Origin: Chryseobacterium indologenes
GTDB taxonomy: Bacteria; Bacteroidota; Bacteroidia; Flavobacteriales; Weeksellaceae
Length of the DNA stretch: 64,000 nt
Assembly: GCF_018362995.1 (NCBI RefSeq)
Contig: NZ_CP074372.1
Span: 806,001-870,000 of the forward strand
Reading direction: 5' to 3'
How positions within the stretch are numbered: the first letter of the stretch is position 1; every line of letters starts with the position of its first letter. Below are positions 24,701-33,930 of this stretch, piece by piece. The notes below the pieces were generated by a model that worked only from the letters and a program-made list of their open reading frames with translations, ran no database searches and was not told where the DNA came from. A program made the position numbers and the translations under genes.

Positions 24701-26248
24701 AAAAAGATCCGTGAGCAATTTAAAGCTTTCATTGAATCTGAAGCTGGTCAAAAATTAGGTATTCCAGAAATGAAAGCATTAATGGAAGTCTATGAAAAGC
24801 TAGATGAAACTTCACGAAATCGAAATCCCTTTGAAGCTATTGGTATTGCAGTAGATAAGTATAAAACGAAAAGAGATGAATTAAATAAAATTGAAAAGGA
24901 ATCTGGGAAAGGAAGTGATGCTTATCAGCAAAAATTAGATGAAACCAAAATCACCTTTGAAGAAATTGTTGATGCCTCGTTTGATGCCTCAAAAAAAATG
25001 ACAAGTTATTTTTCAGGGATAACAAGTGCTATCGGTGGAATGTCAGAAGAGCTTAGAACAACAATAAGTGATGTTGAGCAACTTGTAGAGGGCGTTTACA
25101 ATGCATTTAAGGGATTTTACGGCAACAAAGGCCAAATGATCACCGGGATTATTCAAATTGTTGGATCATTATCCAAAATAATGAATGGTGATAATCAAAA
25201 AGAAGCAGTTATAAAAGGATGGCAGAAGGATATTGAAAACCTTAAATTTTTATATGAGCAGCTTAATAAAGAAATTGAAAAAACGGCAGGAGAGGCATCA
25301 ATAAAAAAATATAGTGAGTTAATTGCCAATCTTAAAAAACAACAGCAGTTACTTATTGATATGCGTACTAAGGAATCTGAAAAAAAGAATCCAGATGTCG
25401 ATAAAGTAGATAATTACAGCAATCAAATAAGAGATATAAGCGCTCAGGTTGAGGAATTGGTCTATACTTTTAAACAGACTGTTACTACGGTTGAATTTAA
25501 GGATCTATCAAAAAAATTAGCAGATGCATTAACCGAAGCATTTGGGCAAGGTGAAGATGCTGCAAAAGCTTTTGACAAGGTAGTTGATGACGTTATGCGA
25601 AATGCTGTTCAGAATGCTTTGAAGGTTAAAATCCTTGAGCCGGCTGTACAGAATATGGTTGATCAACTATATTCTTCGATGGGATTTGGCAATTCCAACA
25701 CATCTGCTGTTCAATCAGAGATATCAGCTGTTGAAAATAAACTAAAAGAAATTGAAGAAAAGCTCAAAACGGCGGGATTTCAAGAAAGTCTGTTTTTAAA
25801 GGATATTCAGAAAGAACAGTTAGAAAAGTTGAAATTATTACAACAACAATTAACTGAAATATATTCTAACGGAAGCTTTGATGGATTAACTCAGGAAGAA
25901 AGAGATAAGATAAAAGCAATGGGAGAGGATGCCATGAAGAAATACATGGAAGCCCTTAAGCAATATCAGGATCTTTTCGGTCAGTCTGCAGAAAATGCCC
26001 AAGGTCTTAAAGGTGATATCAAAGGAATTACTGAAAAGACAGCGGGAGCATTGGAAGGGCAATTCAATGCTGTAAGAATAAATATTTCAGAAGTATTAAA
26101 AATAATGAAAGGAAATCAGACTGTAGCCAATGCACAAACGGTCCTTCTATCCAAGATTGAAAGTAACACGAGTAATTTAATACAGATCAGAAAAGATATG
26201 GCTGAATTAAACAATAAAATCAAACCCGGTCTTGCCGGCATTCCATAA
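21776..26248 (+). CDS. Tape measure protein
   Basis: A 1490-residue protein, the longest of the phage. Its N-terminus (residues 1-300, with KTPFSLQDVSSGAKQLLAF and RQFTEAGIPMVAELAKKFGK) is the conserved tape measure domain. Hydrophobic segments follow at about 285-360 (NPYVLLATLIAALIAITYNY), then long helical charged regions to the end. It sets tail length; at about 1.5 angstrom per residue the tail would be near 220 nm, so a long siphovirus tail. It starts at the last base of the chaperone stop codon. Confidence 0.92.
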   Translation: MNTNNGALYFGAGIDTTQFRRDIDSMRRDILGLSQTTVQATQNMDSAFKNVFAGIAGYFSVSAIKQFVTELINVRGEFQKTEIAFATMLGDAGKAQALMGQMVDLAAKTPFSLQDVSSGAKQLLAFQIPANQVVDTLTRLGNIAAGLSVPLARINLVYGQVKAKGKLMGDDLRQFTEAGIPMVAELAKKFGKTTSEISAMVSAGKIGFKDVKDVLFSMTNEGGMFFNLMEKQSKSLSGQISNLGDTWDQMLNKIGESQEGVLSDGIQGLTYLVEHYQDVGKAIMTLVEIYGAYRAALIVTSILQGNLASTAIIQGFANLIKMIRGATVAQEALNAASLKNPYVLLATLIAALIAITYNYRNEIGELIGIIEKQTTAQKAQEAVMSSYNNSFGKGVSQTKANITELINIIRNENSSLDQRKQAYERLIAIDPTFRGTLDAQYQATRKLGEAMDYVVGKIDAFAMAQAKAAAARKYLEESFEEQFKAGALKTQVMDADAEAKKWRKLSDAAEKAGKASLDLLRKATAAEKKRDELAKKWREQQDIANEKGSISNTIIRNNNAEIAQDEKRVAFLKERIRLNKDNGEQIALYNKELEKLEYKLSGFKPEVVKDDEEKSASLGYVEQIEAKISELKDAYKKALTPAAARAINVEIAKWQAKLDALNPKKDKKDNKQLAEILPFGSPKQIQQQMQLLKEAMDLVENGMVKIRKLDKYGKDKDKKGNPYLTGEIITLEEAGKRYEELDSKLKAVQYKNFEETIAETKRQIEVRDKLLKSGYSKEVVDEMFPAVKDKSFLQYLNETGTALEKLKGKDSAENLVKLQGVLSDYTQSETFIENVNKQIDDLKAKFSGNELIDKLEKFKKANLEGTTGDEKNAKNIAITKAQQDELQKQKDFQNTFIKDKETFEQRKLEIESKYNELRKRILESRASDEEKSRLTKETNKDQAKEISSLSWEMFQKTDAYVKAFGDLEKVGPRALKKIREQFKAFIESEAGQKLGIPEMKALMEVYEKLDETSRNRNPFEAIGIAVDKYKTKRDELNKIEKESGKGSDAYQQKLDETKITFEEIVDASFDASKKMTSYFSGITSAIGGMSEELRTTISDVEQLVEGVYNAFKGFYGNKGQMITGIIQIVGSLSKIMNGDNQKEAVIKGWQKDIENLKFLYEQLNKEIEKTAGEASIKKYSELIANLKKQQQLLIDMRTKESEKKNPDVDKVDNYSNQIRDISAQVEELVYTFKQTVTTVEFKDLSKKLADALTEAFGQGEDAAKAFDKVVDDVMRNAVQNALKVKILEPAVQNMVDQLYSSMGFGNSNTSAVQSEISAVENKLKEIEEKLKTAGFQESLFLKDIQKEQLEKLKLLQQQLTEIYSNGSFDGLTQEERDKIKAMGEDAMKKYMEALKQYQDLFGQSAENAQGLKGDIKGITEKTAGALEGQFNAVRINISEVLKIMKGNQTVANAQTVLLSKIESNTSNLIQIRKDMAELNNKIKPGLAGIP

Positions 26249-26250
26249 TC

Positions 26251-26739
26251 ATGAATCTACAAGAAATATATACCGAAGCAAAAAAGATTGGACTTTCCCG
26301 CAAATGCGATGTTAGAATGAGTTCTGATTTGTCGATCAAAAACCTCTGTTCCATGTACTTTGATGGTGATGATTGGTCTATGGAGTATGACTTTCCCAAG
26401 TTGGAGATTCTGAGAAAGTTCCGGGGAAAGAGTGAGGTGTACGGAATCTTTACGGATTATAAGGGAATGCCGAACAATATTGCAAAAGCAGCCTTTTTTG
26501 GAGATTCAAATATTCAGATGATCTACAATGGCTTTTCTGTCTCTCAGTTGGTTTTGAGACACAGTACAAAAGCAAAGATTACAGCAGCAGAAAACGCAAT
26601 TCTAATAATTAATATCCTAGATAATGCAGAGGTTGATATTAACTGTATCGAAAATGCAAAAGTAAAAGTCTTTCAGTACGGTGGAAAAATAAAAAGCACA
26701 GGAGATGTAAGAATCACAAAAACAAGTTTCAAAAAATGA
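26251..26739 (+). CDS. Tail-associated protein, unknown
   Basis: A 162-residue protein with a helical start and a beta-solenoid-like end (LVLRHSTKAKITAAENAILI; then NAEVDINCIENAKVKVF). It sits between tape measure and distal tail genes and overlaps the latter by 4 bp. I know similar proteins only by position in Bacteroidota siphophages; function unknown. Confidence 0.6.
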   Translation: MNLQEIYTEAKKIGLSRKCDVRMSSDLSIKNLCSMYFDGDDWSMEYDFPKLEILRKFRGKSEVYGIFTDYKGMPNNIAKAAFFGDSNIQMIYNGFSVSQLVLRHSTKAKITAAENAILIINILDNAEVDINCIENAKVKVFQYGGKIKSTGDVRITKTSFKK

Positions 26740-27758
26740 GTGAAGTAAAATATTCTTTAAACGGTAAGAGCTTTAAGGATTTCGGAGTTTATGTTTCGGA
26801 TTCGGTTGGTCTTGTCGGTTTATTGGAGTCAAAAAATATCACTCAATATGATTGGGCAGAATATCATGGTATTGCTCCGGATCTCCGAAAGCCTAAATTC
26901 AAAGAAAGAACTATAGAATTGAAGTGTTTCATCCGGGGAAATAATTGGGAAGAGCTTTTCAACTCTTTCATGGTATTTGTGATTGGTGAGTTTTCAAGGC
27001 CTGGTACACAGAGAATACACATAGAGCCATTTGGATTTAAAACGCTTCCATATGAGGTGTATATGAAAGATGAGGTAAAGCCGGAAAAACAATTCTCAGA
27101 CGGAGAAATGTTTGCTACTTTCTCGTTGAAGTTCATCGAGCCAAATCCAATAAAAAGAGTTCTTAAAACAACACTGGACACCTTTAAGCTTTCTTACGAG
27201 ATTGATTCAGAAACAGGGATCTTCTTCGGAGACGGCACCAAGCAAACCGGTCGGGGGAATGTTAGCCTTACAAAAGACTATTCAGTACCGTCATATGAGA
27301 ATTCCGGTTTATCGCTTGTAAGTGTAAGCGGTGTGAATGATCTATATTTTGAGGTATACCCAGTTCCAGAAAAATCTAACGCTTATCAATTCTCCGTTGA
27401 AGTAACTATACAAACTCCGAAAAACATAAAACTGTACGTAATCGGTAGAAAGCCTAACAATACATATGAAGCCGTGGCAATAAGTGCGATTTATGAAGGC
27501 GTTACGGGTAAAAATACAATATCAGTAATTCAGGAAGTTAATATGCCGGACTACGGGAAATTCATTTATAAAGTTTTGGATTCAGATGGAAATGAGGTTG
27601 CGGGAATAGTTTACAGTATCCCTAGAATTGAAACCGCTGAGGTCGTAGGAGAGTGGCAAAACATGTTAGGAAAAGAGAAAATAATAATAATCGCTGGCAA
27701 TATTGAAGATATGAAAAACCTTCAGACTCCAGCCGAAATAATTTGGGAAAAAATATAA
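26736..27758 (+). CDS. Distal tail (Dit-like) protein
   Basis: A 340-residue protein. The N-terminal half (YSLNGKSFKDFGVYVSDSVG; IELKCFIRGNNWEELFNSFM) resembles Dit proteins that join the tail tube to the tip. The C-terminal half is a beta-sandwich that could bind carbohydrate. Position right before the tail-tip proteins agrees. Confidence 0.7.
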   Translation: MSEVKYSLNGKSFKDFGVYVSDSVGLVGLLESKNITQYDWAEYHGIAPDLRKPKFKERTIELKCFIRGNNWEELFNSFMVFVIGEFSRPGTQRIHIEPFGFKTLPYEVYMKDEVKPEKQFSDGEMFATFSLKFIEPNPIKRVLKTTLDTFKLSYEIDSETGIFFGDGTKQTGRGNVSLTKDYSVPSYENSGLSLVSVSGVNDLYFEVYPVPEKSNAYQFSVEVTIQTPKNIKLYVIGRKPNNTYEAVAISAIYEGVTGKNTISVIQEVNMPDYGKFIYKVLDSDGNEVAGIVYSIPRIETAEVVGEWQNMLGKEKIIIIAGNIEDMKNLQTPAEIIWEKI

Positions 27759-27762
27759 AAAA

Positions 27763-29592
27763 ATGGGAGTAAATACAGTAAATGCGCAGCAGGTCACAAT
27801 CAATGTAAGTGATACTATTCCACCTGAGAATTTAGCAACAATCGATAAAGATGGTTTAGTAGGAAATACCAAGTCTAAAGAGCAGTTGGAAGTTTGGCAG
27901 ACAGAGGTTGAGGAAAAAATTGACAAGATTTCAACGTCTGCTGTAAAAGGAGAGGCGACTCCATCAAGTTCACCAACGCCATACGATCCAACATCATATC
28001 CCAAAGGCTTATATGAGAAATGGGAGGTTAAAACAGCAGGAACTTATACGAATTTTAAAGATGCATCTAACCAGCCTATTGTTATTTCTGCACCGGATTT
28101 AGATAAGAAGCTTGCTTACATTAACGTAACAAACGGAGTGTCCAAAAAAGATACAATAGACATTCCAGGACTTACAGCCCAAACGATATTTGATCCTGCA
28201 AACAATGAAGAACCTTCGGTAATGAAGGCAACTTATGATTCCTCGGATAAATTAGTTAAAAAAGCGCTGGAAAGCCCTGGAAGCACTTATTCTAAATTTG
28301 GCTGGGACGTAAATAACACTGCTTCCTCTAGCTCTCCTTCGTTAGTATGTAATCTTTCTCCACTTACACAACCAGGAAAGATTGGAAGAGTTACAATTAA
28401 GCCGCCTGTTGCAGGAAATTTTGAAATTTATAAAGTCAATGCCGGATCTAATCCTGTTGTAGGCAATAGTCTGACAAGGACGCTAATAACTACAGTAGCA
28501 CTTACGGTAGGAGTAAATACGGTCGATATTGATGTTAACGGGGTTGCTGGAGATATGATTGCGATTAAAAATCTATCTGGATCAATTGGATATACAGATG
28601 GAGGAAGCAATAAATATTTTGATGCTTCAGGTAGTACAATTGCCAATATCAATTCTGGTTATATCGCTTATTATTTTGAAACAGTTGCACAAGGTACGGT
28701 TCAGTACCCGTTAGATAATCTACAGGAAATTGTAAAAATTGGGACATCCGATTTTAAAAAAATTATTGACGGTACCGGTTCTGCCTCTAGCCATGCAAGA
28801 ATAACTATAGAAGGACAATCAAATGCTTTAGGGGTAGGACTATCTTCGGGTTTATCTTCTCCACCATACAATACTGCATTGTTTAACTGGTCTATAGATT
28901 TTTCTAGAGTATTTATTTGGAATCCTAAAACTGATCAGTACGAGAATATAAAGATCGGGGTTAACAACATGGCTTCATGGGACCCATTTTATATAGCATC
29001 TGGAGGAACACCAACAGCATCTTCATTTGGTCCGGAGGTTGGAATTGCTTTAGCGTGGCTACAGACACATAATTTTGGAAATCTATACATTGATAAAAAC
29101 GTCGGTGACGGTAAACCTATTTCATATTTTCAAAAAGGAACAACCTATTATACAGAAAAAGTAAATAGAAAAACAAAGGCCGATCAATGGTTAAAAGATC
29201 GGGGTATTGTTGTATCCGAAATAGGATTTGTTTGGGTTCAGGGTGAAGGAGACATGGCACAAACTAAAGCTTATTATAAGGATCAATTGACTGCGCTAAT
29301 TGTCGATAGGATTAATGATAAGTTTATTGACTCAAAAGGAAAATTAATAATTACTCAAATTCCTTCAAATTCTGCGAATTATGGACAAGGAGTTGCCGAT
29401 GCGAAAACTGAATATGTTTCAGGAAATAAACTAGCCGTATTAGTTCCTTATACAAATAATTTCAATGGAGATAATATCCATCTTAACACAACTGGACAAA
29501 TTAATTTAGGATTAAAGGCCGGAACAGTTTTATTATCAACAGATAGTTTTAATTATGCTGATTTGGACACAAAAGCGTACTGGAATAAATAA
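27763..29592 (+). CDS. Tail protein with GQSN-type SGNH esterase domain
   Basis: A 609-residue protein. The first 330 residues are beta-rich and linker-like (SSPTPYDPTSYP). The C-terminal part has the blocks of sialate O-acetylesterase/CE6-like SGNH hydrolases: ITIEGQSNALGVG near residue 350, WVQGEGDMAQ near 493 and GDNIHLN near 572, giving Ser, Gln/Glu and Asp/His. Such enzymes remove acetyl groups from polysaccharides. In the tail tip it would modify the capsule or LPS during adsorption. The substrate is unknown. Confidence 0.75.
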   Translation: MGVNTVNAQQVTINVSDTIPPENLATIDKDGLVGNTKSKEQLEVWQTEVEEKIDKISTSAVKGEATPSSSPTPYDPTSYPKGLYEKWEVKTAGTYTNFKDASNQPIVISAPDLDKKLAYINVTNGVSKKDTIDIPGLTAQTIFDPANNEEPSVMKATYDSSDKLVKKALESPGSTYSKFGWDVNNTASSSSPSLVCNLSPLTQPGKIGRVTIKPPVAGNFEIYKVNAGSNPVVGNSLTRTLITTVALTVGVNTVDIDVNGVAGDMIAIKNLSGSIGYTDGGSNKYFDASGSTIANINSGYIAYYFETVAQGTVQYPLDNLQEIVKIGTSDFKKIIDGTGSASSHARITIEGQSNALGVGLSSGLSSPPYNTALFNWSIDFSRVFIWNPKTDQYENIKIGVNNMASWDPFYIASGGTPTASSFGPEVGIALAWLQTHNFGNLYIDKNVGDGKPISYFQKGTTYYTEKVNRKTKADQWLKDRGIVVSEIGFVWVQGEGDMAQTKAYYKDQLTALIVDRINDKFIDSKGKLIITQIPSNSANYGQGVADAKTEYVSGNKLAVLVPYTNNFNGDNIHLNTTGQINLGLKAGTVLLSTDSFNYADLDTKAYWNK

Positions 29593-29604
29593 TTTATATA
29601 GTTG

Positions 29605-32367
29605 ATGAACAACATAGCATTATACAGAAACGGATCACCCTTGTTCAATTTAATTGAGCGAGGGAAACGTTCTGTGGAATCTGCAACGCTTAATCGGGTT
29701 ATGCTTTCGGATGATTCAGTTTCGATAAAACTTAATTCCATGGAAAAGCTGGATATTCTGATCAATGATTATTTCGTATTATTTGACTCAGTTTATCGTA
29801 TTAATGCGTTGCCATCCCTCGTTAAGAATAGTAATTCCTCATATGAATACAATATAGTTGCACAGGGGCTAATGTTCGATATGCAGCGTTGTAAGTACTT
29901 CAATGCAGATGCAACCGGCTTCGGGCCTGATCTGGAATTTCCTTTAATTGGGACCATTGAAGTTTTCTTATTGGCGCTTAAAAACAACATGAAGCGTTTC
30001 GCTGTCAATTGGGAGCTAGGAAACTTTACCAATGGAGAGACTAAAACAATCACTTTTGGAGATGATACTTGTCTTTCAGCAATGCAGAAGATATGCAATG
30101 AATTCAAGACTGATTTCTGGATTAAGTACGAAAACGGCAAGTATGTTATCCACACCGGAGACTACGGCAAAAAAGTTCCGATCAAATTCGAGTATGGAAA
30201 AGGCAAAGGGCTTTATTCTCTTTCACGGAATAATGTTGATGATAACGATATAGTAAACCGGCTTTATGTTTTCGGGGGAACAAATAACATCCCGAACGAA
30301 TACAGGAATTTCAGCAAGAGATTAAAATTACCAAGTGCCGACTTTTTAGAGGACCAAGGCTCAATAGCTTCATTTGGGCTAAAAGAAGGCTCAATAACAT
30401 TTGATGAAATTTACCCACACAGAACTGGAAAAATAACTTCTTTAGGTGATACTAAATTCAAGTTCTCTGATGTCGCCATGGATTTTGATCTCAACGAGAA
30501 AGAAGCTGATGGGGTAACGACTAAATATCTTGTTGCCGGCACATCTGCTAAAGTACACTTCAATACAGGTAATCTGGCAGGATATGAGTTTGAGATCAAA
30601 AAGGGTGGATACAATCATTCAACAAAAAGTTTTGAAATTATTCCGTTCAAAAACGATCAGGGTCAGAGTTTTCCGGATGAAAATTCAACCGCATTTCAAT
30701 TTGCTGTCGGTGATGAATATGTAATACTGGATATTGTAATGCCGAAAACCTATATAGACAATGCTGAGAACGAACTTCTGCAGAAAGGCCTGGAACAATT
30801 TGAGCTAAACAAAAATGCGAAAGTTTCCTACGATCTAAATGTCGATCCGGCTTACATGGAAAAAATAGGAGTGGGGAAGTTTGATATTGGAGATTACATT
30901 CAGGTTTATGATCCGGTTCTTGGTATTGATAAAGTATTGAGAGTAAACCAAACTACAATTGATTTCATTCAAAGTGGAGATTATAATCCATATCGTACAA
31001 AAATCGTTATTGCTGACTCTTATGAGATAAATTACGCATCACAAATTGTACTCGATATAAAGCAGATAAAGAATGTAATGTCTATTACAAATCTTGGACA
31101 GATTAATTATTCAAAGCTCGGTTTAAGGACGACAGAAGAACTTAAGAATCTTGTTTTTGACACAGATGATTACTTTGATCCGGAAAACATCCGACCAAAT
31201 TCGATTGAAACGAATATGATTTCAGTTGGTGCCCGCTCCCAGCAAATAAGCTGCAGCGTTGTTTTCTACGTAATGTTTGAAAATGATAAGAACAAAGTCA
31301 AAATAAATCCTGGAATCATCTATTCTCAGACTTTTGATAAAGAGTGGAATATTCCAGAAAACGTGGAAACGATTCCAGACGATCAGTTCAGATATGTTTA
31401 CGGAAAATGTTCTAAAACCGATCAGACCGGTGCAATAGTTTTCAGCCAGGAACAAATAAAATTCGATGCAGATGCGAACGATTACTATTTCCTTATTGGA
31501 GTGCTTCATTCTGTGGTCGAAAACGTTCGTGTTCTGTCTATTACAGTTGGAACAACTACAATCAATGGCGGGTTGATCAGAACCGGTATTATTTCTTCTC
31601 TTGACGGCCAAATGACTATCAACCTGGATACTCAGGAAATAAAGGGAAAGATCAAATTCACGGACGGTTCAGACGGGTTTACATCTATTGATAACGGCTT
31701 GCTGATGTCTCAAGTGATCGAAGTCGGAAATAACACAGAAAGAAACGCCTTTATCTCTTCAGTAACAGATGCCGGTTCAGATAGTATCCGATTTGGAGCC
31801 GGAGCAGATTATGCGCATAAGAATGACGCTGTGTTCAAAGTGTTGCAGAACGGTAAGTTGATAGCTCAAAATGCAAATATTAAAGGAGTAATCGAAGCAG
31901 AAACAGGTACAATTGGCGGGGTTAATGGTTGGCAAATCACAACATCAACATTAACCAGTACTACCGGAAAAATTCTTTTCGGAACGGTAAATACAAATGG
32001 AGACCTTACAGATGGATTGATGATTTCTAATGACGTTCATCCGAACAGCCAATATATAGGGAATTTCATAATAAATTCTTCTAAAGATGCTGGGAATGTC
32101 ATAAACACAGGAGCGTCAATTTCGGCATCCGGGAATAATGTTGGTAATACGGCCCTTGAATTAAGCGCAACAGGACCGCAGGGGAATAATAACGCTTTAA
32201 CTATCAATGATGGATATGTTTTCTTAAATAATATAGGTGGTGCCGGATTTAAAGGCTTTAAAGTTTATGTGCCAGCTTTAGGAGGACAATTATTTGAGGG
32301 GTTTACAGGACAAAAAACAATAGGAGGGACTATTTGTATGTTTCAAAATGGTCTGTTCATAGGATAA
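29605..32367 (+). CDS. Tail tip protein (Tal/prophage endopeptidase-like)
   Basis: A 920-residue protein from ATG 29605; a TTG one codon earlier is less likely. The N-terminal 400 residues (TLNRVMLSDDSVSIKLNSME; KICNEFKTDFWIKYENGKYV) have the order of tail-tip hub proteins. The middle has GTTTINGGLIRTGIISS-type repeats, and the C-terminus is Gly/Asn-rich and fibre-like. It is the likely baseplate hub with a receptor-contact tail. No peptidase residues are evident. Confidence 0.75.
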   Translation: MNNIALYRNGSPLFNLIERGKRSVESATLNRVMLSDDSVSIKLNSMEKLDILINDYFVLFDSVYRINALPSLVKNSNSSYEYNIVAQGLMFDMQRCKYFNADATGFGPDLEFPLIGTIEVFLLALKNNMKRFAVNWELGNFTNGETKTITFGDDTCLSAMQKICNEFKTDFWIKYENGKYVIHTGDYGKKVPIKFEYGKGKGLYSLSRNNVDDNDIVNRLYVFGGTNNIPNEYRNFSKRLKLPSADFLEDQGSIASFGLKEGSITFDEIYPHRTGKITSLGDTKFKFSDVAMDFDLNEKEADGVTTKYLVAGTSAKVHFNTGNLAGYEFEIKKGGYNHSTKSFEIIPFKNDQGQSFPDENSTAFQFAVGDEYVILDIVMPKTYIDNAENELLQKGLEQFELNKNAKVSYDLNVDPAYMEKIGVGKFDIGDYIQVYDPVLGIDKVLRVNQTTIDFIQSGDYNPYRTKIVIADSYEINYASQIVLDIKQIKNVMSITNLGQINYSKLGLRTTEELKNLVFDTDDYFDPENIRPNSIETNMISVGARSQQISCSVVFYVMFENDKNKVKINPGIIYSQTFDKEWNIPENVETIPDDQFRYVYGKCSKTDQTGAIVFSQEQIKFDADANDYYFLIGVLHSVVENVRVLSITVGTTTINGGLIRTGIISSLDGQMTINLDTQEIKGKIKFTDGSDGFTSIDNGLLMSQVIEVGNNTERNAFISSVTDAGSDSIRFGAGADYAHKNDAVFKVLQNGKLIAQNANIKGVIEAETGTIGGVNGWQITTSTLTSTTGKILFGTVNTNGDLTDGLMISNDVHPNSQYIGNFIINSSKDAGNVINTGASISASGNNVGNTALELSATGPQGNNNALTINDGYVFLNNIGGAGFKGFKVYVPALGGQLFEGFTGQKTIGGTICMFQNGLFIG

Positions 32368-32377
32368 ATATAGAATA

Positions 32378-32929
32378 ATGAAAGAATTTATATCAAATAA
32401 CCTAATAGCTATACACTCCGGAGGAATCGGAGGAAAAGTTTGGGCATCCTTTCAGCTGGCAGCAGTTCCAGCAGTTGGGTTTTCTATTTCAGAACGGCTT
32501 ACCGGGTGGTATATTGAAAGCTATGTTTTTATTTTCGTTTTAGGTTTCGCGCTTATTGCTGATTTAGTGGCGGGAATATGGAAGCACATGAAATTGGAGA
32601 CATTTTCACCGAAAAAGATGATAACTGGTTTCTGCCAAAAGATAGGGCTGGTTATTCTCGTATATTTTTTAACCGAAGCATTCATACAGATAATATCTGA
32701 TGCTGATCTCGATAGTGTATACTTCAAAGTTGCAAGCAAGATCATGATTTTTATTTACCCTGCCGGAAATGCTTTAGTGAACATTGGAATCATAACGGAT
32801 GGTAAATTTCCTCCGCTGGCTTTTCTAAAGAAATTTGAAAAGTTCAACAAGACATTAGACATCAGAGATTTGAATCTTAAAAATAAAAGTGATGAAACTG
32901 AAAATTCTGATAATAATCCTTCTGAGTAG
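32378..32929 (+). CDS. Holin (phage_holin_4-like)
   Basis: A 183-residue membrane protein with about four hydrophobic segments (WASFQLAAVPAVGFSI; YVFIFVLGFALIADLVAGIW; IGLVILVYFLTEAFIQII; IMIFIYPAGNALVNIGII) and a charged C-terminus. The DLVAGIWKHMKLETFSPKKM loop resembles class holin_4 proteins. It opens the inner membrane for the signal-less lysozyme two genes downstream. Confidence 0.75.
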   Translation: MKEFISNNLIAIHSGGIGGKVWASFQLAAVPAVGFSISERLTGWYIESYVFIFVLGFALIADLVAGIWKHMKLETFSPKKMITGFCQKIGLVILVYFLTEAFIQIISDADLDSVYFKVASKIMIFIYPAGNALVNIGIITDGKFPPLAFLKKFEKFNKTLDIRDLNLKNKSDETENSDNNPSE

Positions 32930-33461
32930 TGTCTTACTCGGATGTAGGACCAAGCATAAAACGTCTTTTTATTCAAAAGAAGGAAGGATGGAGATTGAGC
33001 GTGTGCGACTTGATTCTGTAAAAGAAAAGACTGTAAAAGAGTCTACTAAAAAAGTGACCGATCAAACAGTTAAAAAGCAGATTCAGGATTTTTCCGGGGA
33101 TATTATCATTAAAGGTAAATCAGATACCCTGAATCCTTTGGTCTTTCACAATGTAGTTTCCGGGGATACACTTCAAAGTATTTTAATTCGCGGAACCGCG
33201 GAATACTATATCAATAATCACTACCAGAAGGCTGTAGAAGATAAAAAAGAATCTTCCAGCGAAGAAAAGACAAACATAATTCAGGACCTGGCAAAGACAG
33301 CCGTTTCAAAAGAAACTATAAAGAAGGTTGCTGCAGAAGTCGAGAAGAAAACTACTGAAATAAAAGCAACAGGATTTCAGGCCGGAATATGGATTGTTCT
33401 GGCTGTTTTGGGAGCCGTTGGAATCGTAATATTTGGAATTTATAAATACTTTAGAAAATGA
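32892..33461 (+). CDS. Unimolecular spanin (u-spanin) candidate
   Basis: A 189-residue protein from ATG 32892 (a GTG one codon upstream is possible). The N-terminus is a lipoprotein signal with lipobox LLGC at residues 15-18; the C-terminus is a single membrane helix (GIWIVLAVLGAVGIVIFGIY) with basic residues after it. A helical, Lys/Glu-rich periplasmic linker joins them. This lipid-anchor-plus-TM layout is that of T1 gp11-type spanins, which fuse outer and inner membrane in the last lysis step. It lies between holin and lysozyme and overlaps both. Confidence 0.7.
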   Translation: MKLKILIIILLSSVLLGCRTKHKTSFYSKEGRMEIERVRLDSVKEKTVKESTKKVTDQTVKKQIQDFSGDIIIKGKSDTLNPLVFHNVVSGDTLQSILIRGTAEYYINNHYQKAVEDKKESSSEEKTNIIQDLAKTAVSKETIKKVAAEVEKKTTEIKATGFQAGIWIVLAVLGAVGIVIFGIYKYFRK

Positions 33462-33898
33462 AAACATCAAAAAAAGGAATAAATCTAATTACGTCATTTG
33501 AGGGATTCAGTGCTAAGCCTTATCTGGATTCTGCCGGAATTCCAACAATTGGATATGGTAATACTTACTATCCCGGAGGAAAAAAGGTGACAATGAAAGA
33601 TCCAGCGATCACGAAAGAAAAAGGAATAGAGTTATTTTCAGCTGTTCTACCGACTTATGAAAAAATAGTCAACAGTAAAATTAAAGTGATCCTTACTCAA
33701 AATCAATTCGATGCCCTCGTATCGCATACTTACAATACCGGAGGTTCCGATGGTTTATTCTCATTGATTAATAAAAAAGCAGATGAGCAGGCAATCAGAA
33801 ATTGGTTTACCACGAAATACATTACCGCCGGAGGGAAAGTTCTGAATGGTTTGATCCGGAGAAGAAAGGCCGAGGCTGATTTGTTCTTTGCGAAATAA
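33458..33898 (+). CDS. Endolysin, GH24 (T4-type) lysozyme
   Basis: A 146-residue protein with ITSFEGFSAKPYLDSAGIPT followed by IGYG. Glu15, Asp24 and Thr30 have exactly the T4 lysozyme spacing (11, 20, 26). NQFDALVSHTYNTG and the RRRKAEADLF end complete the fold. It cleaves the MurNAc-GlcNAc bond of peptidoglycan. There is no signal peptide, so release depends on the holin. Confidence 0.92.
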   Translation: MKTSKKGINLITSFEGFSAKPYLDSAGIPTIGYGNTYYPGGKKVTMKDPAITKEKGIELFSAVLPTYEKIVNSKIKVILTQNQFDALVSHTYNTGGSDGLFSLINKKADEQAIRNWFTTKYITAGGKVLNGLIRRRKAEADLFFAK

Positions 33899-33900
33899 CT

Positions 33901-33930
33901 AATCCCCACCTAACAGTGGGGATTGTTTTA
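33901..33930 (+). terminator. Terminator at the end of the late operon
   Basis: A perfect 9-bp stem AATCCCCAC/GTGGGGATT with a 6-nt loop is followed by GTTTT. It closes the lysis genes against the convergent antirepressor gene. Confidence 0.8.

Noticed and set aside
21776..26248. Several long minus-strand frames within the tape measure gene (for example 23131-23544)
   Set aside because: They are antisense shadows of a long, Lys/Glu-rich coding region and have Ser/Phe-rich, non-protein-like composition.
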